Part shown: positions 43,895 to 52,118 of the stretch, one piece after another | How the letters are laid out: each line of letters starts with the position of its first letter | How positions within the stretch are numbered: the first letter of the stretch is position 1 | Source of the DNA: Frondihabitans sp. PAMC 28766 | Lineage (GTDB): Bacteria; Actinomycetota; Actinomycetes; Actinomycetales; Microbacteriaceae | Direction of reading: 5' to 3' | DNA length: 64,000 bases | NCBI RefSeq assembly: GCF_001577365.1 | Contig: NZ_CP014513.1 | Coordinates: forward strand, 1,488,001 to 1,552,000 | Translations under genes and position numbers: made by a program | Notes under the pieces: generated by a model | What the model was told of the DNA's origin: nothing | The model's database searches: none | What the model saw: only the letters and a program-made list of their open reading frames with translations

Positions 43895-44422
43895 TCACGA
43901 CGGCGCCAGTGCGACTCGGACGCAAAGGTCGCCGAGGCCCACTGCCGCGGGACCTGCGATCCCGACTGCCCGGCAGACGGAGCGCGGCCAGCGAGCCAGA
44001 TCGATGGACGCCGAGAGAGCCACGAAGACGGCGATCGCACCCATGATCGCCGGCGCCAGGATCGCTCCCTGCCACAGGGCGAGCGCCCCAGAAGATCGCG
44101 TGGTGTCGAACCTCGCCGATATTTCCGTCGAGGTCCATGCAGTCGCGGACAGAAGGCCGACGAGGCAGTACGCCGCTCCGAGCATCAGGCCGACGAGGCT
44201 TCCGATTCCTGTCGCCCGGGCCGTAGGTGTCTCCCGTGCCCCTAGTTCCACGGTGATGATCGACATGATGAGGAGACATGCCAACGCGGCGGGCAGAGCT
44301 TTCGGGCATGCGCTGACGCGCGCAAGAGCGCTTGAATCGAGCCTGCTGACACCGGGAGGATTCCCGATCGCTTCCCAGACAATTGCGCCCCAGGCGAGTG
44401 AAGCGAACCAGAACGCGCCCAT
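43895..44422 (-). CDS. Membrane protein of unknown function
   Basis: 175 residues, about 4 hydrophobic helices (FWFASLAWGAIVWEAIG; ALPAALACLLIMSIITVEL; GIGSLVGLMLGAAYCLVGLL; WQGAILAPAIMGAIAVFVAL). No domain recognised. Codon use is less GC3-biased than neighbours, as in the following genes to 47371. Probably last gene of a short - strand operon (46105 to 43895). Confidence 0.6.
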   Translation of the reverse strand: MGAFWFASLAWGAIVWEAIGNPPGVSRLDSSALARVSACPKALPAALACLLIMSIITVELGARETPTARATGIGSLVGLMLGAAYCLVGLLSATAWTSTEISARFDTTRSSGALALWQGAILAPAIMGAIAVFVALSASIDLARWPRSVCRAVGIAGPAAVGLGDLCVRVALAPS

Positions 44423-44513
44423 GCTGGATGTGAGGGCGACCGCGCGCTAATTTTCGTGATCCGCGAACTGGGATTCCCTTCCTGCAGATCAACATCAGCG
44501 TCGGCGTCGGATC

Positions 44514-45068
44514 TCATGCAGACGTACTCCAAATGGACGCGACCGTCATTGCCGCACCGAGCAGACAGAACGAAGTGAGCCACACTGCACCATGAACGGC
44601 CGGGGAGCGCCAGCGGCAGACGGCGCTCATCGCGAAAGTGAGACCCCAGACGGTGATCGGCGCGAGCATCATGATGGCGATAGCGACCCACGGCCTTCCA
44701 CCGGTCGTGTCCAGCCCCACATTCGGCCCGATGCCGTCTCCCCAGTCCGAGGTCAGGATGAAACCGACCTCGGCGACCCCGGACATCGCCGCGCCCACGA
44801 GGAGTACGCCGACCCCTCCCGCAAAGCGGGCCCAACCTGCGAGTTCCGGCGCGCGCCATCGAAAGGTGCTGAGCGCCAGCACGGCAGTTGCGATCAAGCC
44901 CGGCAGGAGCGCCTGGAGCAAGTAGAAGACCGCCGAGCCGGGCCCGGGCGCGCCGCGGAGCTCTTCGGCCCACAGAAACACGGCGAGCGTGAGAAGGGCG
45001 AAGGTGGCTATTCCAGCAAGGGGGGCCAAAACCGACAGAACGATCACCGCGACGGTAGAGACTCGCAT
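44514..45068 (-). CDS. Membrane protein of unknown function
   Basis: 184 residues with about 5 membrane helices (VAVIVLSVLAPLAGIATFAL; SAVFYLLQALLPGLIATAVL; AIMMLAPITVWGLTFAMSA; and a C-terminal helix ending SIWSTSA). No family recognised. It starts 6 nt after the restored stop of the secreted-protein gene upstream, so the two are co-transcribed. Confidence 0.65.
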   Translation of the reverse strand: MRVSTVAVIVLSVLAPLAGIATFALLTLAVFLWAEELRGAPGPGSAVFYLLQALLPGLIATAVLALSTFRWRAPELAGWARFAGGVGVLLVGAAMSGVAEVGFILTSDWGDGIGPNVGLDTTGGRPWVAIAIMMLAPITVWGLTFAMSAVCRWRSPAVHGAVWLTSFCLLGAAMTVASIWSTSA

Positions 45069-45074
45069 GGCCGC

Positions 45075-46105
45075 TTACAAGCCGTTCGATGCAAAGGCCA
45101 ACATCTGGTCGGTGAAACCCTTGACAGCGCCAGTCAGCTCTTCGCCGAGTTCCGCCGCTTCAGGGTCTCGGGGGTCAGGTTGGGCAGCAGCACGACCTGG
45201 CCAACGCAGTCCCTTGAGGAACAGCAGGGCCGGACCCCAGAGATCGATGTCGGCGACCGTCGGGGCCAGGAATCGGCCCGTCGTTGTCTCAAGATTCGGC
45301 CGTTCACGGACCTCTCAAGGGCGGCGACCCCGAGGTCGCGACCGTCCAGGATGACGCTGACGACGCGAGGCGGTGAAGCAAGACGCTTGTCGGTGGCAAT
45401 TTCGATCATGGTGCCGACGGGGAGCGCCAGAGGCCCGACACTGGTGCAGCGAATGAGGCTGGGTACACGGTAGTTCGCCTTGCGCCCCTGATCGCGCACA
45501 ACCGTCGAGGCCCATCCGACCTCCAGCTCAGCACCTGCGGTGATGGCGTCGATCGGTGCCGAAGGATTCGCGCGGAGAGTCGCCACCACGCCTGCCGCAG
45601 TCGAGACCGTGACAACCGCTGGAGATACGGGCCCGACGTCCTCATGCGGGTAGGCCGAGACGACGGTCAACGGCAGAAGGACTACTACGTCGCCGCGACC
45701 TGGAGGGACACGAATTTCGAAGCGGCATCCTCCTGTAATTGGCGTCACGGGGGCGGTCATGATTCGCGAGCCACAGCTTGCGACTGCGGTGCCCCCGGGC
45801 CTGAAGAGGTGTTGATCGAATGACATCTCGACAGTCAGCGACGCCCCGGACGAGGCAACGCCCGTGACCGTGATCGACTGAGGGACATCAACCGTCGAGA
45901 CGTGCCCGAAGCCCTTCTCGAACACATTGACGGGGGCGACTTCGGATGCCTTGATGCTCAGAGTTCGTTCTCGAGGAGTGGTCGCGGCCTGGGCGGAGAA
46001 TTGCGGTCTCGTCAGCTGGAGTGCGACGACGCCCGCCGTCGATGCAGCGACAGCTAGCAGGGATCGCCGGCTGAAGGGGGCGGGGCCTGGTGGGGAGGAA
46101 TGCAT
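45075..46105 (-). CDS. Tat-exported beta-rich protein of unknown function (apparent frameshift)
   Basis: About 343 residues when restored. The N-terminus has a Tat-like signal (FSRRSLLAVAAST). The mature part is beta-rich with Ig-like texture (SITVTGVASSGASLTVEMSF; FEIRVPPGRGDVVVLLPL) and two cysteines (CGSR, GGCRFE). The frame as read runs to 45134, but its last about 55 residues look like an out-of-frame reading. Adding one base near 45305-45320 gives a better C-terminus: NLETTTGRFLAPTVADIDLW, then GPALLFLKGLRWPGR, ending FASNGL at a stop at 45075. Confidence 0.6.
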
Positions 46106-46152
46106 AGAAGAACTCTTCTACATCAGGAACTCCAAGTGTGACATATTGATCT

Positions 46153-46477
46153 GTGAAGATCGAAAGACGAACTATTCCGTTGCTTGCCACCACTGCCGCG
46201 ACTGTTTTAGGCGTCACCCTTCTCCCCGGCTCGGCTCGGCGCAGGCGCCCCCATCGGACGGGCCCGTTATTGCCGGGACCGGCTACAGCGATGTCTCGAC
46301 GCTCGACAACATGGGCTGGGAGGGTGGGGCGCCCGGCAAGACTCCGCCTCCTTCCATCCCGAGGCGAGCCGGAGGCCTTGGATCGACAAGTGTGCCAGTC
46401 GACGTGGTCGGAAAGTGCGGCCGGCCTCTTCTCTGTGCGTAGACTCACCCATGAGTACTTCAGATGTGAAAGATTAA
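46153..46477 (+). pseudogene. Decayed tandem copy of the secreted protein at 46482
   Basis: Starts GTG with a signal peptide (IPLLATTAATVLGVTLLPGS). A neighbouring frame then gives GPVIAGTGYSDVSTLDNMGW and EGGAPGKTPPPS, which aligns with GPVVTGTGWTDVSTLDVKGW / EGAVPGKAPPP in the next gene. A third frame continues with SHPEASRRPWIDKCASRRGR, comparable with its HPQSAPTPRTDKIACNGRK. Two single-base shifts are therefore needed, and the C-terminal half is missing even then. I call it a truncated duplicate; sequence error may explain part of it. Confidence 0.6.
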
Positions 46478-46481
46478 CCGG

Positions 46482-47000
46482 ATGATCTCAATTTCGGTGA
46501 AGAAAGTTACCGCCTGCGTCGCCGCATGCTCCGCCGCCCTGCTTGTGATGCTGGGAGGTGCAAGTTCAGCCCAAGCGGACGAAAGCGGCCCCGTGGTCAC
46601 TGGGACCGGCTGGACGGACGTCTCGACGCTCGACGTCAAGGGCTGGGAGGGCGCAGTTCCGGGTAAAGCGCCGCCGCCCGTCCACCCGCAGTCGGCGCCG
46701 ACGCCGCGCACGGACAAGATCGCCTGCAACGGACGGAAGGATTTCTACCGCGTCATCAAGTTGGGCGGCGCGACGACCTGTTTCCAGAAGTCAGGCAGCC
46801 TGCAGTTGTCGTCCGTCATCTTCCCGGTCGAGTACGTGTGCCCGGGCAACAACGTGGGGGCGGTCAACTACTACCCCGGCCTCGGCCTCGGCGGCTATCG
46901 CTGGAGCATTGATCGCGATGGCCATTCGAACTTCAACGCGTGCTGGCGATTCGACCGCCCCACGACCACTGACGTCGCGAACGTCAGGATCAACAAATGA
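46482..47000 (+). CDS. Small secreted protein of unknown function
   Basis: 172 residues. Signal peptide with cleavage after SSAQA (about residue 32), a proline-rich linker (PGKAPPPVHPQSAPTPRT), then a compact cysteine-containing domain: KIACNGRKDFYRVI, TTCFQKSGSLQLSS, VEYVCPGNNVGAVNYY, and ACWRFDRP. The four cysteines and beta texture faintly resemble bacterial beta/gamma-crystallin or I36-inhibitor-like domains, but I do not assign it. An alternative GTG start at 46497 begins VKKVTAC. Overlaps the lipoprotein gene (ATGA). Confidence 0.7.
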   Translation: MISISVKKVTACVAACSAALLVMLGGASSAQADESGPVVTGTGWTDVSTLDVKGWEGAVPGKAPPPVHPQSAPTPRTDKIACNGRKDFYRVIKLGGATTCFQKSGSLQLSSVIFPVEYVCPGNNVGAVNYYPGLGLGGYRWSIDRDGHSNFNACWRFDRPTTTDVANVRINK

Positions 47001-47371
47001 TGCGTTGGCGAGCCGATATCGGATGCGCCGTCCTCGTGGTGGTTGGGCTGACAGCCTGCGCCGGCCGCTCGGTTCCTGGAGCCGCCGGAACCGCGGCGTC
47101 ATCAGCCTCGAGCCAGGTGCTGTGGCAATTCCATCCGGGTGAGCGAGAGCGCTGCTCCGAGCAAATGGTGAAGGGCCGCATTGCGAAGGCGAAGGCGTCG
47201 AACATCGAGTCGAACGAGAACAGCGTTCTCGAGACGCCGGATGAACTCGACAGATCGTTGGTGACCGACGCGCAGTACGAGGAGCAAGTCGGCGAGTGGA
47301 AGAAGCTCTCGCCAGACGACCGCATCTACCAGCTCTGTCTGGCTATCGACCAGCACTTCGACCGATCCTGA
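46997..47371 (+). CDS. Small lipoprotein of unknown function
   Basis: 124 residues; lipobox LTAC with Cys21. The mature part is charged and helical (GERERCSEQMVKGRIAKAKA; YEEQVGEWKKLSPDDRIYQL) with two further cysteines. No family recognised. Coupled to the secreted-protein gene upstream by ATGA, so the two probably act together at the cell surface. Convergent with the WYL regulator gene after 18 nt. Confidence 0.65.
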   Translation: MMRWRADIGCAVLVVVGLTACAGRSVPGAAGTAASSASSQVLWQFHPGERERCSEQMVKGRIAKAKASNIESNENSVLETPDELDRSLVTDAQYEEQVGEWKKLSPDDRIYQLCLAIDQHFDRS

Positions 47372-47389
47372 GGCGTGATGACCGGCATC

Positions 47390-48352
47390 TCACCCCGCAG
47401 CCCGATCGAACCGCGCTGCCAGCACGCCGCACGCTTCTCCGAGCTCTGCCGGCGACTCGACCTCGAAGTCCCCTCCGAGCCGCGCGACCTCGGCGGCGAG
47501 CGCCTCCCACGAATACGACCCGAGCGTCACGCGACATCGCCCGCCCCCGAGATCCTCGACGGTCTCGTCGCGCCGATACGGTGCGATCGCAGCGGCAGGG
47601 CGATGCAGGATCACGACGCCGCGGCACGGCCACGAGCCCCACTCTCCCGAGACGCCGGCCTCGGTCTCCCCGCGGAACCGCCCCGTGAGATACGCCCCCA
47701 CGTCCCCGCCCGGCACCTCGCGTCGCTCGAAGCGTGGGCCGTTCGGTGTCCGTAGCGAGATCCGGTCGACGCTGAAGGTGCGCCAGCCGGCTCGATCGAG
47801 GTCGAACGCGACGAGGTACCAGCGACCGCCGCGTGCCACGACATGGTGCGGCTCAACGCGGCGGAGGTCGTCGGCGTAGTCGAACCGCACGACCTCGCTC
47901 CGCTGGACGGCGGCGCCGAGGGTGGCCAGAGTGTCGGGTGAGATGCCTTCGGGGCTGGGGTTCCCGGCATCCTGCACCGTCGTCACCTGCAGAGCGTCGA
48001 CGCGATGCCGGAGGCGCGACGGCATCACCTGCCGCACGGTGGTGAGCGCTCGCGCGGCGGCCTCCTCGATCGCGATGCCGCTCAGCCGGACGGTCTGCAG
48101 CGCGACGGCGAGAACGATCGCCTGCTCGTCGTCGAACAGCAGCGGCGGCAGCTCCGACCCGGCTTCGAGCCGGTAGCCCCCGTCGGGTCCCTTGACCGCG
48201 TGGACGCGGTAGCCCAGCTCGCGCAGGCGATCGACGTCGCGTCGCACCGTGCGCTCGCTGACGTAGAGGCGTTCGGCCAGCAGCTGCCCCGGCCAGTCGC
48301 GTCGCGCCTGCAAGAGTGAGAGCAGCTGCAGCATCCGGGTCGAAGTGGTCAT
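47390..48352 (-). CDS. WYL-domain transcriptional regulator (YafY type)
   Basis: 320 residues. Winged helix HTH_11 at about 5-60 (MLQLLSLLQARRDWPGQLLA; YVSERTVRRDVDRLRELGY), then a WYL domain (VRFDYADDLRRVEPHHVVAR; GRWYLVAFDLDRAGWRTFSV) and a WCX extension. Divergent from a VOC-protein gene with a perfect 11-5-11 dyad between them; likely regulates itself and that gene. Confidence 0.88.
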   Translation of the reverse strand: MTTSTRMLQLLSLLQARRDWPGQLLAERLYVSERTVRRDVDRLRELGYRVHAVKGPDGGYRLEAGSELPPLLFDDEQAIVLAVALQTVRLSGIAIEEAAARALTTVRQVMPSRLRHRVDALQVTTVQDAGNPSPEGISPDTLATLGAAVQRSEVVRFDYADDLRRVEPHHVVARGGRWYLVAFDLDRAGWRTFSVDRISLRTPNGPRFERREVPGGDVGAYLTGRFRGETEAGVSGEWGSWPCRGVVILHRPAAAIAPYRRDETVEDLGGGRCRVTLGSYSWEALAAEVARLGGDFEVESPAELGEACGVLAARFDRAAG

Positions 48353-48369
48353 GAGTCGATTGTCTCGCG

Positions 48370-48396
48370 AGAAGCGGTCATGATCTGACCGCTTCT
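48370..48396. promoter_or_regulatory. Dyad between the WYL regulator and VOC genes
   Basis: Perfect arms AGAAGCGGTCA (48370-48380) and TGACCGCTTCT (48386-48396) around TGATC. A smaller palindrome, TCTCGCGAGA (48363-48372), abuts it. Central position between divergent genes marks a probable operator. Confidence 0.7.
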
Positions 48397-48456
48397 GCTG
48401 TCAGAGTCGACCTGTCGGGCAGCCGCCCGTCACATCACCTCGACCGAGGAGCAGTC

Positions 48457-48873
48457 ATGAGCATCACCACCACGACCCACCTGAACTTCCGCGGCAACGC
48501 CCGCGAGGCGCTCGGCTTCTACCAGCACGTCTTCGGCGGCGAGCTCGTCGTCGTCACGTTCGGCGACGCCCACTCGGCGCAGGATGCCAGCGAGGCCGAC
48601 CAGGTCATGTGGGGCCAGGTCGAATCCGCCGAGGGCTTTCGCGTGATGGCGTTCGACGTGCCGAGCGCGCGCCCCTACGACGCGGGCGTCGACGCCGTGT
48701 TCGTCTCCGTCCGCGGCGACGACGCCGACGAGCTCACCGCGATCTGGTCGCGCCTCACCGAGAGTGCCACGATCCGCCAGGATCTCGGGCCCGCCCCGTG
48801 GTCTGCTCTCTACGGCATGCTGACCGACCGCTTCGGCGTCACATGGGTGGTCGACGCGAACCCCGCGGCCTGA
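48457..48873 (+). CDS. VOC-superfamily (PhnB/glyoxalase-like) protein
   Basis: 138 residues, opening THLNFRGNAREALGFYQHVF and ending YGMLTDRFGVTWVVD, the layout of PhnB/YjdN-like VOC proteins. Function within the family varies (metal-dependent dioxygenase, isomerase or binding protein). Under probable WYL control. Confidence 0.85.
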   Translation: MSITTTTHLNFRGNAREALGFYQHVFGGELVVVTFGDAHSAQDASEADQVMWGQVESAEGFRVMAFDVPSARPYDAGVDAVFVSVRGDDADELTAIWSRLTESATIRQDLGPAPWSALYGMLTDRFGVTWVVDANPAA

Positions 48874-48894
48874 CCCCGTCGGTGGCACCCCGTA

Positions 48895-48940
48895 TTTCGG
48901 CCGACCTCCCCGCGCCGCGGCGCTGGGACCTCGGCCGAAA
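48895..48940 (+). terminator. Hairpin after the VOC gene
   Basis: TTTCGGCCGA (48895-48904) pairs with TCGGCCGAAA (48931-48940); the interior CCGCGCCGCGG adds a second stem. 22 nt past the stop; no U-tract. Confidence 0.55.
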
Positions 48941-49098
48941 CCCCGGGTGTCGCTGCGCGTCGGGTTCAGCGGCAGGAGGGAGAGCGCGGCAGGGGCGGGG
49001 CGGGCACGCCGCGAGGACGAAGCGAATCAGCCGCAGGGACTAAGACCTGCGGCGATGAATCGGGGAGGATGGACGCACGCCGAAGCGAGGGGAGTGCG

Positions 49099-50401
49099 AT
49101 GGAGACGACGTTCGTCGACCGCCTCCGGGGGCGCGCCTTCCGCGTCGACCTCGTCGCTGCCGCGGGGGTCGTCGTGCTGTGCCTCGTGCCACTGGGGTGG
49201 GGCGTGCACACTCCCGGAAGCCTGGCGATCCTGCTGGCTGCCGTGGCGGTGGCGGTGCGCAGCATCTCGCCGACGGCCGGGCTCGGGTGGCGTGGCTGCT
49301 CGCCGTCGTCGAGATCCATGGCAACGAGCGGCCGAACGCGACGACGGTGGCGATGGTGCTCGTCGTCTACACCGCAGCGAGCATCGGCAACCGGTGGGAG
49401 CTCATCGGCGGGCTCGTGTCGAGCGCCCTGGGCGGCGCGATCGCGTCGCTCTACCTCGCCAGCACCGGTGCGCGCTTCACGGTGCTGCTGAACGGCCCCG
49501 CGGGGCAGGCGATCGTGGCACTGCTCACGCCCCTCGGCGTGCTCGGCTTCGCCTGGTTGGCGGGCGTGACGATGCGGGCCCTCCGGAGTCGGAGCGACGA
49601 GTCGCAACTGCGGATCCAGGCCGAGACCGAGGCCGTGCAGGCGCTCGACGTGGCGCAGGCCGAGCGCCTCCGCACCAGCATGGCGCGCGACGTGCACGAC
49701 ATCGTCGGTCACTCGCTCGCCGTCATCATCGCCCAGGCGGACTCCACCCAGTTCTTGGACGACGTCGACCGCGTGCGCGAGGTCACGGCCACCATCGCCG
49801 AGACGGCCAGGCGGTCGCTCGGCGAGGTGCGCGACGTGCTGAGCGGCACGTCGACCTCGCGAGACGCCGACGAGCCGCAAGATCTGGCGGCGATCATCGC
49901 CCAGGTGCGCGTCGCCGGGGTCACGGTGCAGCACGACGTGCGGGGCAAGGCCCGCGCCCTCGATCCGGCGCGAGCGCTGGTGCTGCGTCGCGTGGCGCAG
50001 GAGATGCTGACGAACGCCCTCCGCCACGGCGCCCCGGGCAGGCCCATCGACTTCCGCGAGACCTGGCGGACGAACGACGTCGTGCTCGAGGTCGACAACG
50101 AGGTGCTCGAGGCCGCGCCGGTCACGCCGGGCGCGGCACGGTCGCCGTGGCAGGTGCGTCAGGTGCGTCAGGTGGGTCAGGTGCGCCAGGCGCGTCTGGT
50201 GCGTCAGGTGCGTCTGGCGCGTTGACCGCGACCGGCCCTCAGGCACCAGGATCCCGGTCGTCCGCGGCCGGCACCGGCGTCCGCGGCATGACGCAGCGCC
50301 TCGCCGCGATCGGCGGAAGCCTCGAGGCCGAGGCCGTCGACGGCACGTTCACCGCTCGTGCCCGCATCCCCACCCCGCGCAGCCACCAGGAGGCCCCGTG
50401 A
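49099..50401 (+). CDS. Sensor histidine kinase, NarL-partner type (two apparent frameshifts)
   Basis: About 434 residues when restored. N-terminal membrane helices (VDLVAAAGVVVLCLVPLGW onward), a HisKA_3 dimerisation helix with the phospho-acceptor in SMARDVHDIVGHSLAVII, and an ATPase domain (LVLRRVAQEMLTNALRHG; DVVLEVDNEV). The glycine-rich GTGVRGMTQRLAAIGG box lies in another frame. Two single-base losses fit: G3 run 49285-49287 and G3 run 50129-50131. ATG 49099 follows AGGGGAG; ATG 49069 is an alternative. A 9-bp tandem repeat encodes a Gly-Ala-Ser stretch inside the ATPase domain. The stop overlaps the response-regulator gene. Confidence 0.82.
50153..50224 (+). repeat. 9-bp tandem repeat (8 copies) in the histidine kinase gene
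   Basis: Eight head-to-tail copies of GGTGCGTCA or close variants, coding for a Gly-Ala-Ser/Gly-Ala-Pro stretch between the N box and the G2 box of the ATPase domain. Unit length is a multiple of three, so copy-number change keeps the frame. Confidence 0.85.
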
Positions 50402-51069
50402 TCCGCATCGTATTGGTCGACGACCAAGAGCTGTTCCGAGGCGGGGTGCGGGTCGTGCTCGACGCGCAGCCCGACATGGAGGTGTGCGGCGAGGCCGCCA
50501 ACGGTCTCGAGGCGCTGAACGTGATCGAGGCGACCCGGCCCGACGTGATCCTGCTCGACATGCGCATGCCCGTGATGGACGGCGTCGAGACCGTGCGCGC
50601 GCTGTTCGGGCCCGAGGGGCCGGAGGTGCCGCCGAAGGTGATCGTGCTGACGACGTTCGCCCTCGACGCGGCTGCTGCGACGGCGATCCGGGCCGGTGCC
50701 AGCGGTTTCCTGCTCAAGGACTCGACGCCGGCGTTCTTGACGGCCGCGATCCGCGCGGTCGACACCGGCAGCGCGGTGATCGCGCCCGACGAGCTCGACC
50801 AGCTCTTCTCGGCCGACGTCGCCGCTGCGCCCATCCCGGCGAAGGCGCCGGTGCCTCTCGAGTTCCGGTCGCTGACGACCCGTGAGCGAGCCATCTTCGA
50901 CCTCGCAGCGCGAGGGCTCTCGAACGCCGAGATCGCGGCGCGCGAGTTCGTCAGCGAGTCGACGGTGAAGTCGCACATCTCGGCCGTGCTCGGCAAGCTG
51001 TCGCTGCGCGACCGGGTGCAGCTGGTCGTCTACGCGCACGACAACAAGCTGCTCGACGGCGCCGTCTAG
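50398..51069 (+). CDS. NarL/LuxR-type response regulator
   Basis: 223 residues. Receiver domain with acidic pair VDDQE, phospho-acceptor Asp in VILLDMRMPVMDG and conserved Lys in FLLKDS; C-terminal LuxR helix-turn-helix (LTTRERAIFDLAARGLSNAE; ESTVKSHISAVLGKL). Partner of the kinase upstream (GTGA overlap). Its TAG stop overlaps the LysR stop on the other strand within TCTAGA. Confidence 0.93.
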   Translation: MIRIVLVDDQELFRGGVRVVLDAQPDMEVCGEAANGLEALNVIEATRPDVILLDMRMPVMDGVETVRALFGPEGPEVPPKVIVLTTFALDAAAATAIRAGASGFLLKDSTPAFLTAAIRAVDTGSAVIAPDELDQLFSADVAAAPIPAKAPVPLEFRSLTTRERAIFDLAARGLSNAEIAAREFVSESTVKSHISAVLGKLSLRDRVQLVVYAHDNKLLDGAV

Positions 51070-52037
51070 ACCGGCGACGTCGCCTCGCTCGACGACGACG
51101 GCGGCGGCGGCGACGACGACGTCGCCGTCCGGCTCGGTGACGCAGCCGCACTCGCTGGCGTGCCCTCCCGCGCGAGAGCCTCGAGCCGGGCCGCGGCGGC
51201 ACTGAGGGCGCGGTCGCGCGCCGCGCCGATGCTGACCGGCATCGAGAACGACACGTCGTCGAGGTCGATCCAGTGGATGCCCGGGTCGTCGTCGACGAGG
51301 TACTTCGGCAGGAAGGCCGCGCCGAGACCGTTGCGCACGAGAGCTGCGAGGTCGTTGATGTCGGACGTCTCGATCGGCACCTCGCGACGAAGGCCCCGGC
51401 GACGCAGTTCGGTCTCGACGACGGTGCGGTTGCCGAACCCCTCGCGGAAGTCGACGAATCGCAAGCCGACGGTGTCGGCCAGTGCAATGCTCGCCCGGTC
51501 GGCCAGCGGCGAATCCGTCGCCACCCCCAGGCCCACCGGTGATTCGACCAGCACGTCGATCGCGAGATCGGGGTACTGGTCGGGCGCCGCCGACAAGAAC
51601 GCCACGTCGAGGTCGCCGCGCCGCAGCCCGTCGACGAGGCCCGCCGTGCCCGTCGGGGCGGGGGCGAGGTGGAGGTTGACGCGGGGGTGATCGGCGGCGA
51701 ACCGACCGAGGAGGGCCGGGATGTCGAAGAGGGTGACGTTCGTCATGTAGCCGATGCGGATGGATCCTGATAGCCCTCCGCCCACCGCCTCGACCGAGTC
51801 TCGGGCCGCCTGGAAGGCCTGCAGGATCGCCGTCGCGTGCGGCAGCAGCGCACGCCCGGCCTCGGTCGGCTGCACCCGTCTGGTCGTGCGGTCGAACAGT
51901 CGCTCGCCGAGGTCGGCCTCGAGCGCGGCGACCGTCGCCGACACTGCCGACTGCACCAGGTGGAGGGCGGCGGCGGCGCGCGTGAAGCTGCCCTCGCGAG
52001 CGACTGCGGCGAAGACTTCGAGCTGGCGGTTGTCCAC
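51066..52037 (-). CDS. LysR-family regulator
   Basis: 323 residues from the GTG at 52037, giving the usual LysR opening DNRQLEVFAAVAREGSFTRAA; an ATG at 52073 would add 12 residues of untypical sequence. HTH at about 3-60 and a substrate-binding domain (RIGYMTNVTLFDIPALLGRF; GLGAAFLPKYLVDDDPG). The tail (about 25 residues) is Ala/Ser/Pro-rich low complexity. Divergent from the MFS gene at 52119, its likely target. Confidence 0.88.
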   Translation of the reverse strand: MDNRQLEVFAAVAREGSFTRAAAALHLVQSAVSATVAALEADLGERLFDRTTRRVQPTEAGRALLPHATAILQAFQAARDSVEAVGGGLSGSIRIGYMTNVTLFDIPALLGRFAADHPRVNLHLAPAPTGTAGLVDGLRRGDLDVAFLSAAPDQYPDLAIDVLVESPVGLGVATDSPLADRASIALADTVGLRFVDFREGFGNRTVVETELRRRGLRREVPIETSDINDLAALVRNGLGAAFLPKYLVDDDPGIHWIDLDDVSFSMPVSIGAARDRALSAAAARLEALAREGTPASAAASPSRTATSSSPPPPSSSSEATSPV

Positions 52038-52060
52038 ACAATCATTATCGCGCGCAACGA

Positions 52061-52079
52061 TCAATCGCATCACAATTGA
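52061..52079. promoter_or_regulatory. LysR-type dyad between lysR and MFS genes
   Basis: TCAAT (52061-52065) and ATTGA (52075-52079) spaced by 9 nt, in the 81-nt divergent gap; size and symmetry fit a LysR box. Confidence 0.5.
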
Positions 52080-52118
52080 CCGTTGGACTTGATGAACGCG
52101 GAAGACGACACTGATGTC

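Noticed and set aside
50153..50224. Tandem repeat considered as a CRISPR or mobile-element signal
   Set aside because: The 9-bp units have no spacers and are read as codons inside a kinase gene.
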